Source of the DNA: Bombilactobacillus thymidiniphilus
GTDB taxonomy: Bacteria; Bacillota; Bacilli; Lactobacillales; Lactobacillaceae
DNA length: 64,000 nucleotides
Assembly (NCBI RefSeq): GCF_023380245.1
Contig: NZ_CP093365.1
Span: forward strand, 1,054,001 to 1,118,000
Reading direction: 5' to 3'
The translations under genes and the position numbers were made by a program. Below, in pieces: positions 22,365-36,540 of the stretch. The notes under the pieces are model-generated. The model was given only the letters and a program-made list of their open reading frames with translations. It had not been told where the DNA came from and ran no database searches. Numbering within the stretch: position 1 is the first letter of the stretch; every line of letters begins with the position of its first letter.

Positions 22365-23663
22365 ATGGTTATTAAAAGATATCAGCGTCCAGAAATGGCA
22401 CATATTTGGAGTGAACAAAATAAATATCAAGCTTGGCTTGATGTGGAGATAGCCGTTGACCGAGCTTGGAATAAATTAGGTAAAATTCCGGATACTGATT
22501 TGGCAAAAATTGAACAAAATGCGTGTTTTGAAGTGGCTGATATTTTAAAAATGGAGCAAATTACCAAACATGATGTGGTAGCTTTTACACGAACAGTATC
22601 TAAGAGTCTAGGACCAGAAAAGAAATGGATACATTTTGGAGTTACATCGACTGATGTTGTGGACACAGCTTATGGCTATTTGTTGAAGCAAGCCAACGAT
22701 TTATTACGAAATGATTTACGAAAATTAAAGCAAGTGGTGGCGCAAAAAGCTAAGAAATATCAAGATACGGTGATGATTGGTAGAACACATGGCGTCCATG
22801 CTGAACCGACAACGTTTGGCTTAGTTTTGGCTAACTGGTATGCAGAAATTAACCGCGATATTGACCGTTTTGAGCATGCAGCTACGGGAATTGAAGTTGG
22901 TAAAATCAGTGGTGCAGTTGGGACTTTTGCTAATATCCCACTAGAAGTAGAAAGTTTGGTTTGTGCAGAATTAGGATTAACTCCCCAAGATATTTCGACG
23001 CAAGTTTTGCCGCGTGATCTGCATGCAGAATATATCATGACCTTAGCATTAATTGCTTCTTCTTTGGAGAGATTTGCTTTAGAAATAAGACACTTACAAC
23101 GTACCGAAGTACGCGAAGTGGAAGAATATTTTGCGGCCGGTCAAAAAGGTTCTTCCGCAATGCCGCATAAGCGCAATCCGATTGGTTCGGAAAATATTAC
23201 TGGTTTAGCGCGTGTGATTAAGGGGCATGTTTTCACAGCTTTAGAAGATATTCAGCTGTGGCATGAACGTGATATTTCACATAGTTCTGCTGAAAGAATT
23301 ATTTTACCGGATACTACTGAATTATTGGATTACATGTTGCAACGTTTCACTAAAATTATGCAAGAATTGACTGTTTTTCCTGATAAAATGGTAGCTGATT
23401 TGAATATTACGCATGGTTTAATTTATTCACAACGGGTCATGTTAAAATTGGTGGAAGCTGGATTGAGTCGTGAGCAAGCCTATGATCTAGTGCAACCTAA
23501 GACAGCGCAAGTTTGGGAACAACAAGTTGATTTTCGTCAACTTTTAGAGTCAGATAATACGATTATGCAGCATTTAACGCAAGCCGATTTAGATGATGCT
23601 TTTGATTACCAATGGCATTTGCGTAATGTGCAATCTGTGTTTGATCGCTTAGGCTTAATTTAA
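22365..23663 (+). CDS. purB: Adenylosuccinate lyase
   Basis: Splits adenylosuccinate to AMP and fumarate, needed to make AMP from IMP even in purine-salvaging cells; it also acts on SAICAR in de novo synthesis. About 432 residues. Family signatures: RYQRPEM at the N-terminus, FGVTSTDVVDTAYG, GRTHGVHAEPTTFG and the fumarase/lyase signature GSSAMPHKRNP near residue 262 carrying the flexible catalytic loop. A TTG at 22362 just before the ATG has slightly better spacing to AAGAGG, so the start could be one codon earlier. It is last in the xpt-purK-purB unit and is followed by a terminator. Confidence 0.96.
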   Translation: MVIKRYQRPEMAHIWSEQNKYQAWLDVEIAVDRAWNKLGKIPDTDLAKIEQNACFEVADILKMEQITKHDVVAFTRTVSKSLGPEKKWIHFGVTSTDVVDTAYGYLLKQANDLLRNDLRKLKQVVAQKAKKYQDTVMIGRTHGVHAEPTTFGLVLANWYAEINRDIDRFEHAATGIEVGKISGAVGTFANIPLEVESLVCAELGLTPQDISTQVLPRDLHAEYIMTLALIASSLERFALEIRHLQRTEVREVEEYFAAGQKGSSAMPHKRNPIGSENITGLARVIKGHVFTALEDIQLWHERDISHSSAERIILPDTTELLDYMLQRFTKIMQELTVFPDKMVADLNITHGLIYSQRVMLKLVEAGLSREQAYDLVQPKTAQVWEQQVDFRQLLESDNTIMQHLTQADLDDAFDYQWHLRNVQSVFDRLGLI

Positions 23664-23673
23664 TATTGATTAT

Positions 23674-23714
23674 TTAGGCGGGATAAGTTTGTTATCCGCG
23701 CCTTTACTTTTTTA
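23674..23714 (+). terminator. Intrinsic terminator after purB
   Basis: AGGCGGGATAA / TTATCCGCGCCT imperfect stem with a GTTTG loop, then TTACTTTTTTA. Confidence 0.8.
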
Positions 23715-23745
23715 TGTTGGTAAATCAGTTTTACAAGCCGTACTT

Positions 23746-23754
23746 TGCTATAAT
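23746..23754 (+). promoter_or_regulatory. Extended -10 promoter upstream of pcrA
   Basis: TGCTATAAT, a TGn-TATAAT extended -10, 36 bases before the pcrA ATG; no convincing -35 is visible. Confidence 0.45.
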
Positions 23755-23789
23755 TAATTTGAATAATTACGAAAAAGAGGAAGATTTTC

Positions 23790-28050
<4,261 letters not shown>

Positions 28051-28059
28051 GGGTTAAGT

Positions 28060-29205
28060 ATGAAGAATTTTTATAAAGTAGGATTAATGCTAACAGTTAG
28101 TGCATTGTTGGCGGGTTGTGGCAATTTAACTAATTCTTCTTTGTCATCGCATTCTAATGGAACTAAGACCAGTAAAGTAACTACTACTGGTACTTCAAAA
28201 TCAGGTCAATATAGCACATTGTTGCAAGGTGGTGAATACCATACGAGTGCGATTACCGGACTCAATTCTGAAAGTGATAGTGACAATGCAAGTAATCCTA
28301 AATCATTTGAAGCCGGACTTTTGGAGATATCCAAAAAAGAATTTTCACCTGATAAATATTTTTTCCAAGAGGGGAAAATGATCTCTGCTAGTCAGGCACA
28401 AAAATGGCTGGGGCGAAAATCTAAAAATAATCCGGAAGGTTTAAATCCGGAGGATAATGGTTCAACGGATGCTGATAAGCGCAATCCTATTTATTTACAG
28501 CAGTTATTGGAACAAGATTTTTATACACAAAATGACAAAAACTATGATTTATCAGGTATGACAATTGGTTTATCAATGAATGATGTAGATTATTATACCA
28601 AGGAAAAATATGGTGCTAAGTTTGAAACCAAGATTTCTGATGAGCAGCGTTTGAGCGAAGGTCGTGAGATGGCTAATGAAATTGTTAATCGTTTGCGGCG
28701 GAGATCCAATTTGAAAAATATTACTATTACAGTAGGATTATACAAGCAAAATGTTAATGATTCACTGGTTGGTGGTACTTTCTTTAATTATGGCGTAAGT
28801 TCTCCTGGGCAAAAAAAGGTCACTAATTGGAAAAATATCAGTCAGCAAAATCAAGTTTTGCCAGTAGTTAACGATGAAAAACCAATTAATAGTAATGATT
28901 CAGAAGATTTTTCGAACTTTAAGAATCATATTCAAAGTTATTTTTCAAATTTAAGTGGAGTAACTGCGCAAACGCATTATCAAGATGGTAAGCTAAAGGG
29001 TATGGCAATCAATATTACGACGCAATTTTATGGTGTAGCGCAGATTGATAGTTTTACACAGTTTGTACAAGATGCAGCCGGCAAATATTTACCACAGCAG
29101 CCGACAATTGAGATTAAAATTCAGACTGTGCAAGATCCTGAGGCAATTTTGGTGAAAGATTACAATACCAAACAGTATAGTAGTCATGTGTTTGCATCTT
29201 ATTAA
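28060..29205 (+). CDS. CamS family lipoprotein (sex pheromone precursor-like)
   Basis: A 381-residue extracellular lipoprotein: signal peptide with lipobox LLAGC, so Cys20 would be lipidated. The mature part starts with a Ser/Thr/Asn-rich stretch, then a CamS-type domain (LSMNDVDYYTKEKYGA, AEEMANEIVNRLRRR-like helix, TVGLYKQ). In enterococci and staphylococci the signal peptides of CamS relatives yield pheromone peptides; whether that happens here is unknown. The gene lies 9 bases after ligA and before gatC, an order conserved among lactobacilli and bacilli. Confidence 0.9.
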   Translation: MKNFYKVGLMLTVSALLAGCGNLTNSSLSSHSNGTKTSKVTTTGTSKSGQYSTLLQGGEYHTSAITGLNSESDSDNASNPKSFEAGLLEISKKEFSPDKYFFQEGKMISASQAQKWLGRKSKNNPEGLNPEDNGSTDADKRNPIYLQQLLEQDFYTQNDKNYDLSGMTIGLSMNDVDYYTKEKYGAKFETKISDEQRLSEGREMANEIVNRLRRRSNLKNITITVGLYKQNVNDSLVGGTFFNYGVSSPGQKKVTNWKNISQQNQVLPVVNDEKPINSNDSEDFSNFKNHIQSYFSNLSGVTAQTHYQDGKLKGMAINITTQFYGVAQIDSFTQFVQDAAGKYLPQQPTIEIKIQTVQDPEAILVKDYNTKQYSSHVFASY

Positions 29206-29240
29206 TAGATATAAGTTGTAAGAAGAAAGGAAGTTTAAAG

Positions 29241-29537
29241 ATGCTTGATAAAGAACTAGTACAACACGTAGCTCATCTGTCAAAGCTAGAATTTGACGAG
29301 GCTGATTTAGAAAAATTCACTTTACAGTTAGACGAAATTATTCAAATGGAAAATGAGCTAACTGCAGTCGATACTACTAATGTCCGGCCAACAACACACA
29401 TTGCGCGCCAAGAAAGTACTTTTCGGGCTGATGAACCGCAAAAAGGACCTAGCCGGACTGAGTTACTATCTAATGTGCCAGAACAAGCTGATGGCTTCAT
29501 TAAAGTTCCATCAATATTGACAACGGAGGAGGATTAA
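29241..29537 (+). CDS. gatC: Asp-tRNA(Asn)/Glu-tRNA(Gln) amidotransferase subunit C
   Basis: The small subunit (98 residues) of the GatCAB complex, which turns Glu-tRNA(Gln) into Gln-tRNA(Gln), and Asp-tRNA(Asn) into Asn-tRNA(Asn) where that route is used. It wraps GatA and stabilises it. Typical sequence: [17 protein letters not shown] and the C-terminal RADEP with [18 protein letters not shown] precedes the ATG. gatC, gatA and gatB follow with 2-base spacing and a 1-base overlap. Need for this complex agrees with no glnS being visible here. Confidence 0.95.
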   Translation: MLDKELVQHVAHLSKLEFDEADLEKFTLQLDEIIQMENELTAVDTTNVRPTTHIARQESTFRADEPQKGPSRTELLSNVPEQADGFIKVPSILTTEED

Positions 29538-29539
29538 CT

Positions 29540-30985
29540 GTGAATTATTTTGATGAAACGATCACTTCTTTGCACCAAAAATTGGTTACTAAACAAATTA
29601 GTAATGCTGAATTAGCTCAAGCAACTTTAGACAATATTGATAAAACTAACGATACTATTAATTCTTTTATTTCAGTAAATACGTCCATTGGTCAAGAACC
29701 GGCATTTGAGATTGCTGCTGACCAACCCCTACAAGGTATACCGTTAGCAATTAAGGACAATATTTTAACTAAAGATTTAAAAACTACAGCAGCTAGTAAA
29801 ATGTTGGCTAACTTTCGGCCTATTTATGAAGCAACTGTAGTTGATAGAGCTTTACGAGCAGGCATGGTCAACATTGGCAAGACCAATTTAGATGAGTTTG
29901 CGATGGGTTCATCTACGGAAACATCATATTTTGGTGCAACTAAGAATCCTTGGAATTTGAATAAGGTTCCTGGTGGCTCTTCTGGTGGTTCAGCTGCAGC
30001 CGTGGCTTCAGGGCAAGTTATTGCAGCACTAGGAACTGATACTGGTGGTTCTGTGCGCCAGCCTGCTTCATTTAATGGTGTTTTTGGTATTAAACCTACT
30101 TATGGGCGTGTTTCACGGTGGGGTGTGATTGCATTTAGTTCTAGTTTGGATCAAGTTGGTATTTTATCACGTCATGTTGTTGATTCGGCGCAAATTTTAG
30201 AGGCTATCAGTGGCTATGATAAGCATGACGATACTACTTCAACACAGGAAGTACCGGCATTTAGTAAAATTAAAGCTGATGTTAAGGGATTGCGAGTTGC
30301 TGTACCAGAAGAATTTATGGGTTATGGTGTTGATCCTAAAGTTAAAGAGCAAGTTCAAAAAGCAATCAATACTTTACAGCAGCAAGGTGCCGTTGTGGAA
30401 AGTGTGCAATTGCCTCATGCACAGTACGCTGTCCAAGTTTACTACATTATTGCTTCTAGTGAAGCTTCATCTAATTTGCAAAGATATGATGGGATTCGCT
30501 ATGGTTATCGGGCTGATGATGTTCATAATTTAGAAGATGTTTACATTAAATCGCGGAGTGAAGGTTTCGGTGATGAAGTTAAGCGACGCATCATGTTAGG
30601 AAGTTTTGCTTTGTCAGCAGGTTATTTTGATGCTTATTTCAATAAAGCTGCTCAAGTAAGAACTTTAATTATCGAAGATTTTAAGAAAATTTTTGCAGAT
30701 TATGATTTAGTAGTTGGACCTACTGCACCGACTACGGCTTTTGATCTTAATTCGCGAATTGATGATCCTGTAGTTATGTATATGAACGATATTTTGACAA
30801 TTCCTGCTAATTTAGCTGGTTTACCAGCGGCTTCTGTTCCTGTAGGCTTGGCTGATAATATGCCAGTAGGATTGCAGTTGATTGCACCTCCCTTTGCTGA
30901 ACAAACGATTTTTAATGCGGCACAAGTTTTAGAAAATGAAAGTAACTTTTTGCAAATGCAACCAAAGATGGGAGGTCAAAAATAA
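29540..30985 (+). CDS. gatA: Asp-tRNA(Asn)/Glu-tRNA(Gln) amidotransferase subunit A
   Basis: The amidase subunit that releases ammonia from glutamine for the transamidation. 481 residues with the amidase signature Ser-cisSer-Lys triad: K72 (LAIKDN), S147 ([10 protein letters not shown]) and S171 (DTGGSVRQP). The start is GTG at 29540 after GGAGGA, 2 bases past the gatC stop. Its stop shares one base with the gatB start, so expression of the subunits is balanced by coupling. Confidence 0.97.
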   Translation: MNYFDETITSLHQKLVTKQISNAELAQATLDNIDKTNDTINSFISVNTSIGQEPAFEIAADQPLQGIPLAIKDNILTKDLKTTAASKMLANFRPIYEATVVDRALRAGMVNIGKTNLDEFAMGSSTETSYFGATKNPWNLNKVPGGSSGGSAAAVASGQVIAALGTDTGGSVRQPASFNGVFGIKPTYGRVSRWGVIAFSSSLDQVGILSRHVVDSAQILEAISGYDKHDDTTSTQEVPAFSKIKADVKGLRVAVPEEFMGYGVDPKVKEQVQKAINTLQQQGAVVESVQLPHAQYAVQVYYIIASSEASSNLQRYDGIRYGYRADDVHNLEDVYIKSRSEGFGDEVKRRIMLGSFALSAGYFDAYFNKAAQVRTLIIEDFKKIFADYDLVVGPTAPTTAFDLNSRIDDPVVMYMNDILTIPANLAGLPAASVPVGLADNMPVGLQLIAPPFAEQTIFNAAQVLENESNFLQMQPKMGGQK

Positions 30986-32415
30986 TGAATTTCGAAACGA
31001 CAATTGGACTTGAAGTACACGTTGAATTAAAAACTAAATCTAAGATGTATAGTCCTTCTCCTGTTAGTTATGGGGCTGCTCCTAATACAATGACCAATGT
31101 GATTGATTTTGGTTTTCCTGGCGTTTTGCCAACTTTGAATAAGAATGCTTACCGTTTAGGCATTATGGTCGCACTGGCTTTAAATGCTGAAGTTGAGCAT
31201 CATACACATTTTGATCGTAAAAATTATTTTTATCCTGATAATCCTAAGGCTTATCAAATTACGCAAAAAGAAAAGCCACTGGCCCACGATGGTTGGGTGG
31301 AAATTGAAGTTAATGGTCAACACAAAAAAATTGGAATTGAAGAAATGCATGTGGAAGAAGATGCGGGTAAAAACACGCATGCCACTGATGGTTATTCTTA
31401 TGTTGATTTAAATCGGCAAGGAACCCCGCTGATTGAGATTGTTTCCAAACCTGACATTACTTCACCAGAAGAAGCCCATGCTTATTTAGAACGTTTACGA
31501 CAAATTATTCAATTTACCGGTGCTTCTGACGTTAAGATGGAAGAAGGATCAATGCGTGTGGATACTAATATTTCGATTCGACCAATTGGTTCTGACAAAT
31601 TAGGACAAAAAGTAGAGTTGAAGAATTTGAACTCCTTTAAGCACGTTTTAAATGGTTTAGCCTATGAACAAAAGCGCCAAGCTGATATTTTACGGGCTGG
31701 TGGCAGTATTGGACAAGAAACCAGACGTTATGATGAGGCAACTGGATCAACTATTTTGATGCGGGTCAAAGAAGGTGCTGATGATTATCGATATTTCCCA
31801 GAACCAGATTTGCCAGATTACCATATTACCAGTGAATGGATAGAACAAATTAGCCATGAAATACCAGAAATGCCTGATAAAAGGCGACAACGCTATATTA
31901 AAGAATTAGGAATTCCGGAATATGATGCTGGTGTTTTAACTGATACCAAAGAAATGTCAGACTTTTTTGACCAAACTGTAGCTTTGAATGCTGATCCTAA
32001 ACAAGTTTCTAATTGGTTAATGGTGAATGTTAACGCTTATTTAAATGAAAATAATTTAGATTTAGAGCAAACCAAATTGACGCCACAGAATTTAGCCATG
32101 ATGATTAATTTAGTGAAAGACGGTACGATTTCTTCAAAAATTGCGAAAAAAGTTTTTGCCGAAACGATTGCTAATGGTACTGATCCGAAGGCTTGGGTGG
32201 AGCAAAAGGGAATGGTGCAACAATCTGATCCTGCCGTTTTAGAACCTATCATTAACCAAATTTTAGATGATAATGAGCAATCTATTATTGATTTTAAAAA
32301 TGGTAAAGACCGCGCTTTTGGCTTTTTAGTTGGTCAAATTATGAAGCAAACACGTGGTAAGGCTAATCCTAAAGTTGTTAATCAGCTTTTGACGGCAGAA
32401 ATTAATAAACGCTAA
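30985..32415 (+). CDS. gatB: Asp-tRNA(Asn)/Glu-tRNA(Gln) amidotransferase subunit B
   Basis: The tRNA-binding and kinase subunit that activates the misacylated tRNA with ATP and accepts ammonia from GatA. 476 residues. The GatB/PET112 catalytic part has [37 protein letters not shown] and MRVDTNISI; the YqeY-like C-terminal helical domain grips tRNA ([13 protein letters not shown] to the end). SD GGGAGG precedes the ATG. Confidence 0.97.
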   Translation: MNFETTIGLEVHVELKTKSKMYSPSPVSYGAAPNTMTNVIDFGFPGVLPTLNKNAYRLGIMVALALNAEVEHHTHFDRKNYFYPDNPKAYQITQKEKPLAHDGWVEIEVNGQHKKIGIEEMHVEEDAGKNTHATDGYSYVDLNRQGTPLIEIVSKPDITSPEEAHAYLERLRQIIQFTGASDVKMEEGSMRVDTNISIRPIGSDKLGQKVELKNLNSFKHVLNGLAYEQKRQADILRAGGSIGQETRRYDEATGSTILMRVKEGADDYRYFPEPDLPDYHITSEWIEQISHEIPEMPDKRRQRYIKELGIPEYDAGVLTDTKEMSDFFDQTVALNADPKQVSNWLMVNVNAYLNENNLDLEQTKLTPQNLAMMINLVKDGTISSKIAKKVFAETIANGTDPKAWVEQKGMVQQSDPAVLEPIINQILDDNEQSIIDFKNGKDRAFGFLVGQIMKQTRGKANPKVVNQLLTAEINKR

Positions 32416-32428
32416 GAGGATACAGTGC

Positions 32429-33427
32429 ATGAAAGCTCGTTTAATTTATAATCCTACTTCTGGAAATGAAACAATTTTAAAAAGTGTAGCGGATATTCTT
32501 GATGTTTTAGAGCTGGCAGGTTATGAAGCTAGTGCTTTTCGTACTACACCTGAACCATTATCGGCCCAAAACGAGGCTAAAAGAGTTGCTGAAGCAGGCG
32601 TTGATTTAATTGTTGCTGCTGGTGGCGATGGAACTTTGAATGAAGTGGTCAATGGGATTGCCCCCTTAGCTAAAAGACCACCAATGGCCATTATTCCGGG
32701 AGGCACAACTAATGATTATGCACGTGCTTTGAAGATTCCACGTAACGATCCAGTAGCGGCAGCTAAAATTATTTTGAAAAAGCAATTGCTGCCAATGGAT
32801 ATTGGGCAAGCTGGTGATCATTATTTTATGAATATTGCTGGCGGTGGTTCTATTTCAGAGCTGACATATGAGGTGCCATCTGAATATAAGTCGATCTTAG
32901 GTTATTTGGCTTACCTGGTAAAAGGCGCGGAAATGATCCCACGGATTAAGCCGATGAATATGCATTTAGAATACGATGATGGTGTTTATGACGGTGATGT
33001 GACACTTTTTTTGTCTGGTTTGACCAATTCGGTTGGTGGATTTGAACAGATTGCACCGGATTCTGAGCTAGGGGACGGCAAATTATCATTATTAATCGTT
33101 AAGGGTGCTAATATTGCGGAATTAATGGTATTAGTTGCTAAGGCACTTAATGGTGGCAAACATATTCATGATCCAAAAATAATTTATACAAAAACTAAGA
33201 AATTGTTTGTTAAATCCAATGATAACAATCAGATTATGATTAATTTGGATGGTGAATATGGTGGTGATGCGCCGATCACATTGAGTGTGTTACGCCATCA
33301 CATTAGTATGTTTGCTGATGTTGATGCCATACCAGATCAATCGATTAATTCGGAAACATTAGTGCAAAAACAGGCAGAAGATAACTTTGTGCAAGGTGTA
33401 AATGCCTTGCGACATGATGAAGACTAA
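32429..33427 (+). CDS. dagK: Diacylglycerol kinase (DgkB/YegS family lipid kinase)
   Basis: Phosphorylates diacylglycerol to phosphatidic acid, recycling the lipid released by lipoteichoic acid synthesis. 332 residues. N-terminal lipid-kinase domain with IYNPTSGNE and the nucleotide-binding GGDGTLNEVVNG at residues 65-76, then PPMAIIPGGTTNDYARAL; C-terminal beta domain with the DGEYGGDAPI stretch. It has a longer C-tail than Bacillus DgkB. It follows gatB by 13 bases, the usual lactobacillus order, and is followed by a modest hairpin. Confidence 0.93.
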   Translation: MKARLIYNPTSGNETILKSVADILDVLELAGYEASAFRTTPEPLSAQNEAKRVAEAGVDLIVAAGGDGTLNEVVNGIAPLAKRPPMAIIPGGTTNDYARALKIPRNDPVAAAKIILKKQLLPMDIGQAGDHYFMNIAGGGSISELTYEVPSEYKSILGYLAYLVKGAEMIPRIKPMNMHLEYDDGVYDGDVTLFLSGLTNSVGGFEQIAPDSELGDGKLSLLIVKGANIAELMVLVAKALNGGKHIHDPKIIYTKTKKLFVKSNDNNQIMINLDGEYGGDAPITLSVLRHHISMFADVDAIPDQSINSETLVQKQAEDNFVQGVNALRHDED

Positions 33428-33433
33428 GTTTTA

Positions 33434-33467
33434 ATAACCCGAGTAGGTCTAGCTGCTCGGGTTTAAT
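33434..33467 (+). terminator. Weak hairpin between dagK and the rlmD-like gene
   Basis: AACCCGAG (33436-33443) / CTCGGGTT (33456-33463) stem with a short, broken T tail; it may only reduce read-through into the next gene. Confidence 0.55.
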
Positions 33468-33480
33468 TCTAAGGAGAATT

Positions 33481-34836
33481 ATGCAAACAACTAATTTAAC
33501 CAAGAATCAACAAATAAAGCTCAATATTTTAGACTTGTCTTATGAGGGGTTAGGGGTAGCCAAAGTTGATGGCTATTCTTTATTTGTTGAGAATGCACTG
33601 CCAACAGAACAAGTGGTAGCAATTGTGACCAAAGTGGGCAAAAATTTTGGCTTTGCCAAAACTATCGAAATTTTGCGACCATCAGCTGATCGTGAAACAC
33701 AATATGATCTTAAATATTTACAAACCGGCATTGCCCCTTTGGCGCATTGGCGTTATGAACGTCAACTAGAGTTTAAGCGTCAGCAAGTTGTTAATAATTT
33801 TGCTAAACAAAAATTAACGATCCCTGTTAAGGAAACATTAGGGTCACAAGATCCGGTGGGGTATCGCAATAAGGCACAAATTCCAATTCGAACGGTTGCT
33901 AATCAAGCTACGACGGGTTTTTTCAGAAATCGTTCGCATAATTTGGTGCCAATGGAAGATTTTTTGATTCAAGATCCACAAATTGATCAAGCAATTAAAC
34001 AAATTCGTGATTATATGCGTGAATTGAATATTCAAGGTTATGATGAAATTAAGAATAATGGACAAATACGCCACATCATGGTGCGTCGTGCTTATTATAC
34101 AAGAGAGATTATGATAGTGTTAGTTGTTACTAATTCTAAATTCGCTACTTTGCCACAGCTACTGGATAAAATTATGCAAAATATGGCACCAACTTCTTTG
34201 TACATTAATGTTAATTCAAAAAAGACCAATGTGATTTTGGGATCTAAATTTAAATTAGTTGCTGGACAAGAATACATTACAGATGAAATTCTGGGTAAAA
34301 AATTCCGCATTTCACCGCAATCTTTTTATCAAGTTAATCCTAAACAAACACAAAAATTATATCAGCTGGCAATTGATGCAGCAGATTTGAAAGGCAACGA
34401 AATTGTTGTAGATGCTTACTCAGGAATTGGAACCATCGGTTTGAGTATGGCTGACCGTGCGCAAAAAGTCATTGGCATTGAAGTTGTGGATCAAGCGGTG
34501 CAAGATGCTAAAATGAATGCGGCAATTAACGGCATTACTAATGCCGAATTCATTCAAGGTAAAACAGAAGATGTTTTACAAAAATGGGCCAAAGAGCAAC
34601 AAAAGATTGATGTTCTAATAGTTGATCCACCGCGTAAGGGATTAGCGGATCGTCTTGTTCAAAGTATTTTGGCGTTGCAGCCACAAAAAATTGTTTATAT
34701 TAGTTGTAATCCGGCTACTTTAGCACGTGATGTAGCAGCCTTGGCCGATGTCTATCAAGCTAGCTTTGCAACACCAGTTGATATGTTTCCACTTACCAAG
34801 CATGTGGAAAGTGTTACTACTTTAAATGTACGTTAA
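33481..34836 (+). CDS. rlmD: 23S rRNA (uracil-5-)-methyltransferase, RlmD/RumA family
   Basis: SAM-dependent RNA m5U methyltransferase of 451 residues. The N-terminal TRAM domain (~1-58) is followed by the central domain and a Rossmann methyltransferase: VDAYSGIGTIGLSMA, IGIEVVDQAVQDA, VDPPRKGL and the catalytic Cys in ISCNPATLARD. In Bacillus one enzyme (RlmCD) makes m5U at two 23S sites; here a second paralog is encoded at 53916-55292, so the work may be split. A strong AAGGAG precedes the ATG. Confidence 0.92.
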   Translation: MQTTNLTKNQQIKLNILDLSYEGLGVAKVDGYSLFVENALPTEQVVAIVTKVGKNFGFAKTIEILRPSADRETQYDLKYLQTGIAPLAHWRYERQLEFKRQQVVNNFAKQKLTIPVKETLGSQDPVGYRNKAQIPIRTVANQATTGFFRNRSHNLVPMEDFLIQDPQIDQAIKQIRDYMRELNIQGYDEIKNNGQIRHIMVRRAYYTREIMIVLVVTNSKFATLPQLLDKIMQNMAPTSLYINVNSKKTNVILGSKFKLVAGQEYITDEILGKKFRISPQSFYQVNPKQTQKLYQLAIDAADLKGNEIVVDAYSGIGTIGLSMADRAQKVIGIEVVDQAVQDAKMNAAINGITNAEFIQGKTEDVLQKWAKEQQKIDVLIVDPPRKGLADRLVQSILALQPQKIVYISCNPATLARDVAALADVYQASFATPVDMFPLTKHVESVTTLNVR

Positions 34837-34837
34837 A

Positions 34838-34868
34838 TAATTAGCAGCCTGATAAGGCTTATTAATTA
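34838..34868. terminator. Bidirectional terminator between rlmD and the ABC transporter genes
   Basis: TAATTA..AGCCT-GATA-AGGCT..TTAATTA: a nested inverted repeat with AT-rich outer arms, placed between two convergent genes. The T-runs are modest. Confidence 0.55.
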
Positions 34869-34883
34869 TACATATAAATAATT

Positions 34884-35648
34884 TTAGTTTGCTCTTTCAA
34901 ATATTTGTAGCAATTGTTCTTTGGTTAACTGGGATTTTTGTGTGGCATCAAAATCATATTTGATTTTACCTTGATCTAACACTAATAAACGGTTGCCAAA
35001 TTGCAAAGCGTCATCCAATTGGTGCGTAATCATTAAGCAGGTTAACCGGTCTTTATTAATATACTTGTTAGTTTGTGTCATTAAAGTGTGGCTAGTTTTG
35101 GGGTCTAAAGCGGCAGTATGCTCGTCTAGCAATAGTAACTTTGGACGCACTTGTACAGCCATTAAAAAACTTAGTGCTTGTCGTTGACCACCTGACAAAT
35201 TTTCGGTGGCAGTGTTTAAGTGTTGATCTAAATCATTGTACATCGCTTGCGTAATTTGTTGGAACTGACCTAAATGCTGTTTCAAATGACGGTTACGTAA
35301 ACGGCGTTTTTGTCCACGATGCAAAGATAATAATAAATTTTCAGCAACTGTCAACCGAGGCGCCGTACCAACTTTGGGATCTTGGAAGACGCGACTCAAA
35401 AATTTAGTTCGCTGGATAACTGACCAATTAGTTATTTCTTGCTCTTGCAAAAAAATATGGCCACTACTAGGTAATAAATTGCCACTAATAGTGTTAAATA
35501 AAGTTGATTTTCCAGCACCATTTGCTCCCAAAACGGTAATGAAATCTTTTTCATGAATTGTTAAGTTTAGATTATTTAGAATTTTGTGGTTATTAGCGGT
35601 CACGGAAACATTTTGCATGGTTAATAATGGTTTTTTAGCGTCGATCAT
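34884..35648 (-). CDS. ABC transporter ATP-binding protein (TrpZ-like)
   Basis: The 254-residue ATPase of the importer formed with the next two genes. Walker A GANGAGKST, signature LSGGQRQALSF, Walker B LLLLDEHTAALDP and the H-loop MITHQLDDAL are all intact. Its start (ATG at 35648) lies 14 bases inside the end of the permease gene, so translation is coupled. It is the last gene of the minus-strand operon and so the furthest from the leader-peptide attenuator. By comparison with the streptococcal TrpXYZ system, it energises uptake of an aromatic amino acid or a related solute. Confidence 0.93.
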   Translation of the reverse strand: MIDAKKPLLTMQNVSVTANNHKILNNLNLTIHEKDFITVLGANGAGKSTLFNTISGNLLPSSGHIFLQEQEITNWSVIQRTKFLSRVFQDPKVGTAPRLTVAENLLLSLHRGQKRRLRNRHLKQHLGQFQQITQAMYNDLDQHLNTATENLSGGQRQALSFLMAVQVRPKLLLLDEHTAALDPKTSHTLMTQTNKYINKDRLTCLMITHQLDDALQFGNRLLVLDQGKIKYDFDATQKSQLTKEQLLQIFERAN

Positions 35649-36540
35649 AAGGAGTCAAGCCTTTCTTGAGAACATTACTTAAGTGTAGTTTATTTTTTAA
35701 GCTTGGCAAAATTAAGCAAGTTGCCAAAATCAGAGATGAAATCAAATTAAAGTCATTCGTATTGAAACCTAATTGTAAGACAATTAGTAAAACTAAACGA
35801 TACAAAATACTGCCACAAATGACTGCCACTAGACGTTGATTGAGTGTAAGTTCACCAAAAGCTACTTCGCCGATAATAATAGAAGCTAGTGCAATAACAA
35901 TAATACCAATTCCCATGTTGATATCAGCATAACCGTTATTCTGTGCGATTAAGGCACCGCCAACAGCGATTAGGCCGTTAGAAACAACTAATCCTAAAAT
36001 AGTCATGTTATCCGTATTGATACCTAAAGAATGCGCCATTTTAGGATTGTCACCAGTAGCAATGAAAGCTTGACCTAAGTCGGTTTGTAAAAAGAAAGCT
36101 AGCAACAAAGTAATAACAATCATTAAAATTAAGCCGACGCAAACACTATCAAAATAGTTGGGTAAAGACTTTAGAAATGAATTACTAAAAATAGTTTTTT
36201 TGCCTAAAAGAGAAATATTGGCACTACCCATAATACGTAAGTTAACTGATAAACAAGCATTCATTACCAAAATACCAGCTAGTAAAACTGGGATTTTTCC
36301 TTTGGTGTACATCAAACCAGTCAAAAGTCCCGCACAACTACCAGCCACGAAAGCCAAAATTGTGGCTAATATGGGATTCAAACCGTGTGTGATTGCAGTT
36401 ACTGCAGTAGCTGCTCCTAATGGGAAAGTCCCTTCTACCGTCATGTCTGCAAAATCTAAAATTCGAAAAGTCAGGTAAAGCGCCACACCCAAAATGGCCC
36501 ATAATAGACCTTGACCAATGCTGGAAACAACCATACTCAT
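35635..36540 (-). CDS. ABC transporter permease (TrpY-like, BPD_transp_2 family)
   Basis: A 301-residue membrane protein with 8 or so helices, of the branched-chain-amino-acid-type permease family (LivH/RbsC group). Recognisable pieces are DFADMTVEGTFPLGAA near residue 30 and FIATGDNPKMAHSLGIN in the middle, both typical of TrpY-like permeases. The gene overlaps the upstream substrate-binding gene by ATGA and the downstream ATPase gene by 14 bases. A single permease gene implies a homodimeric pore. Confidence 0.9.
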   Translation of the reverse strand: MSMVVSSIGQGLLWAILGVALYLTFRILDFADMTVEGTFPLGAATAVTAITHGLNPILATILAFVAGSCAGLLTGLMYTKGKIPVLLAGILVMNACLSVNLRIMGSANISLLGKKTIFSNSFLKSLPNYFDSVCVGLILMIVITLLLAFFLQTDLGQAFIATGDNPKMAHSLGINTDNMTILGLVVSNGLIAVGGALIAQNNGYADINMGIGIIVIALASIIIGEVAFGELTLNQRLVAVICGSILYRLVLLIVLQLGFNTNDFNLISSLILATCLILPSLKNKLHLSNVLKKGLTPYDRR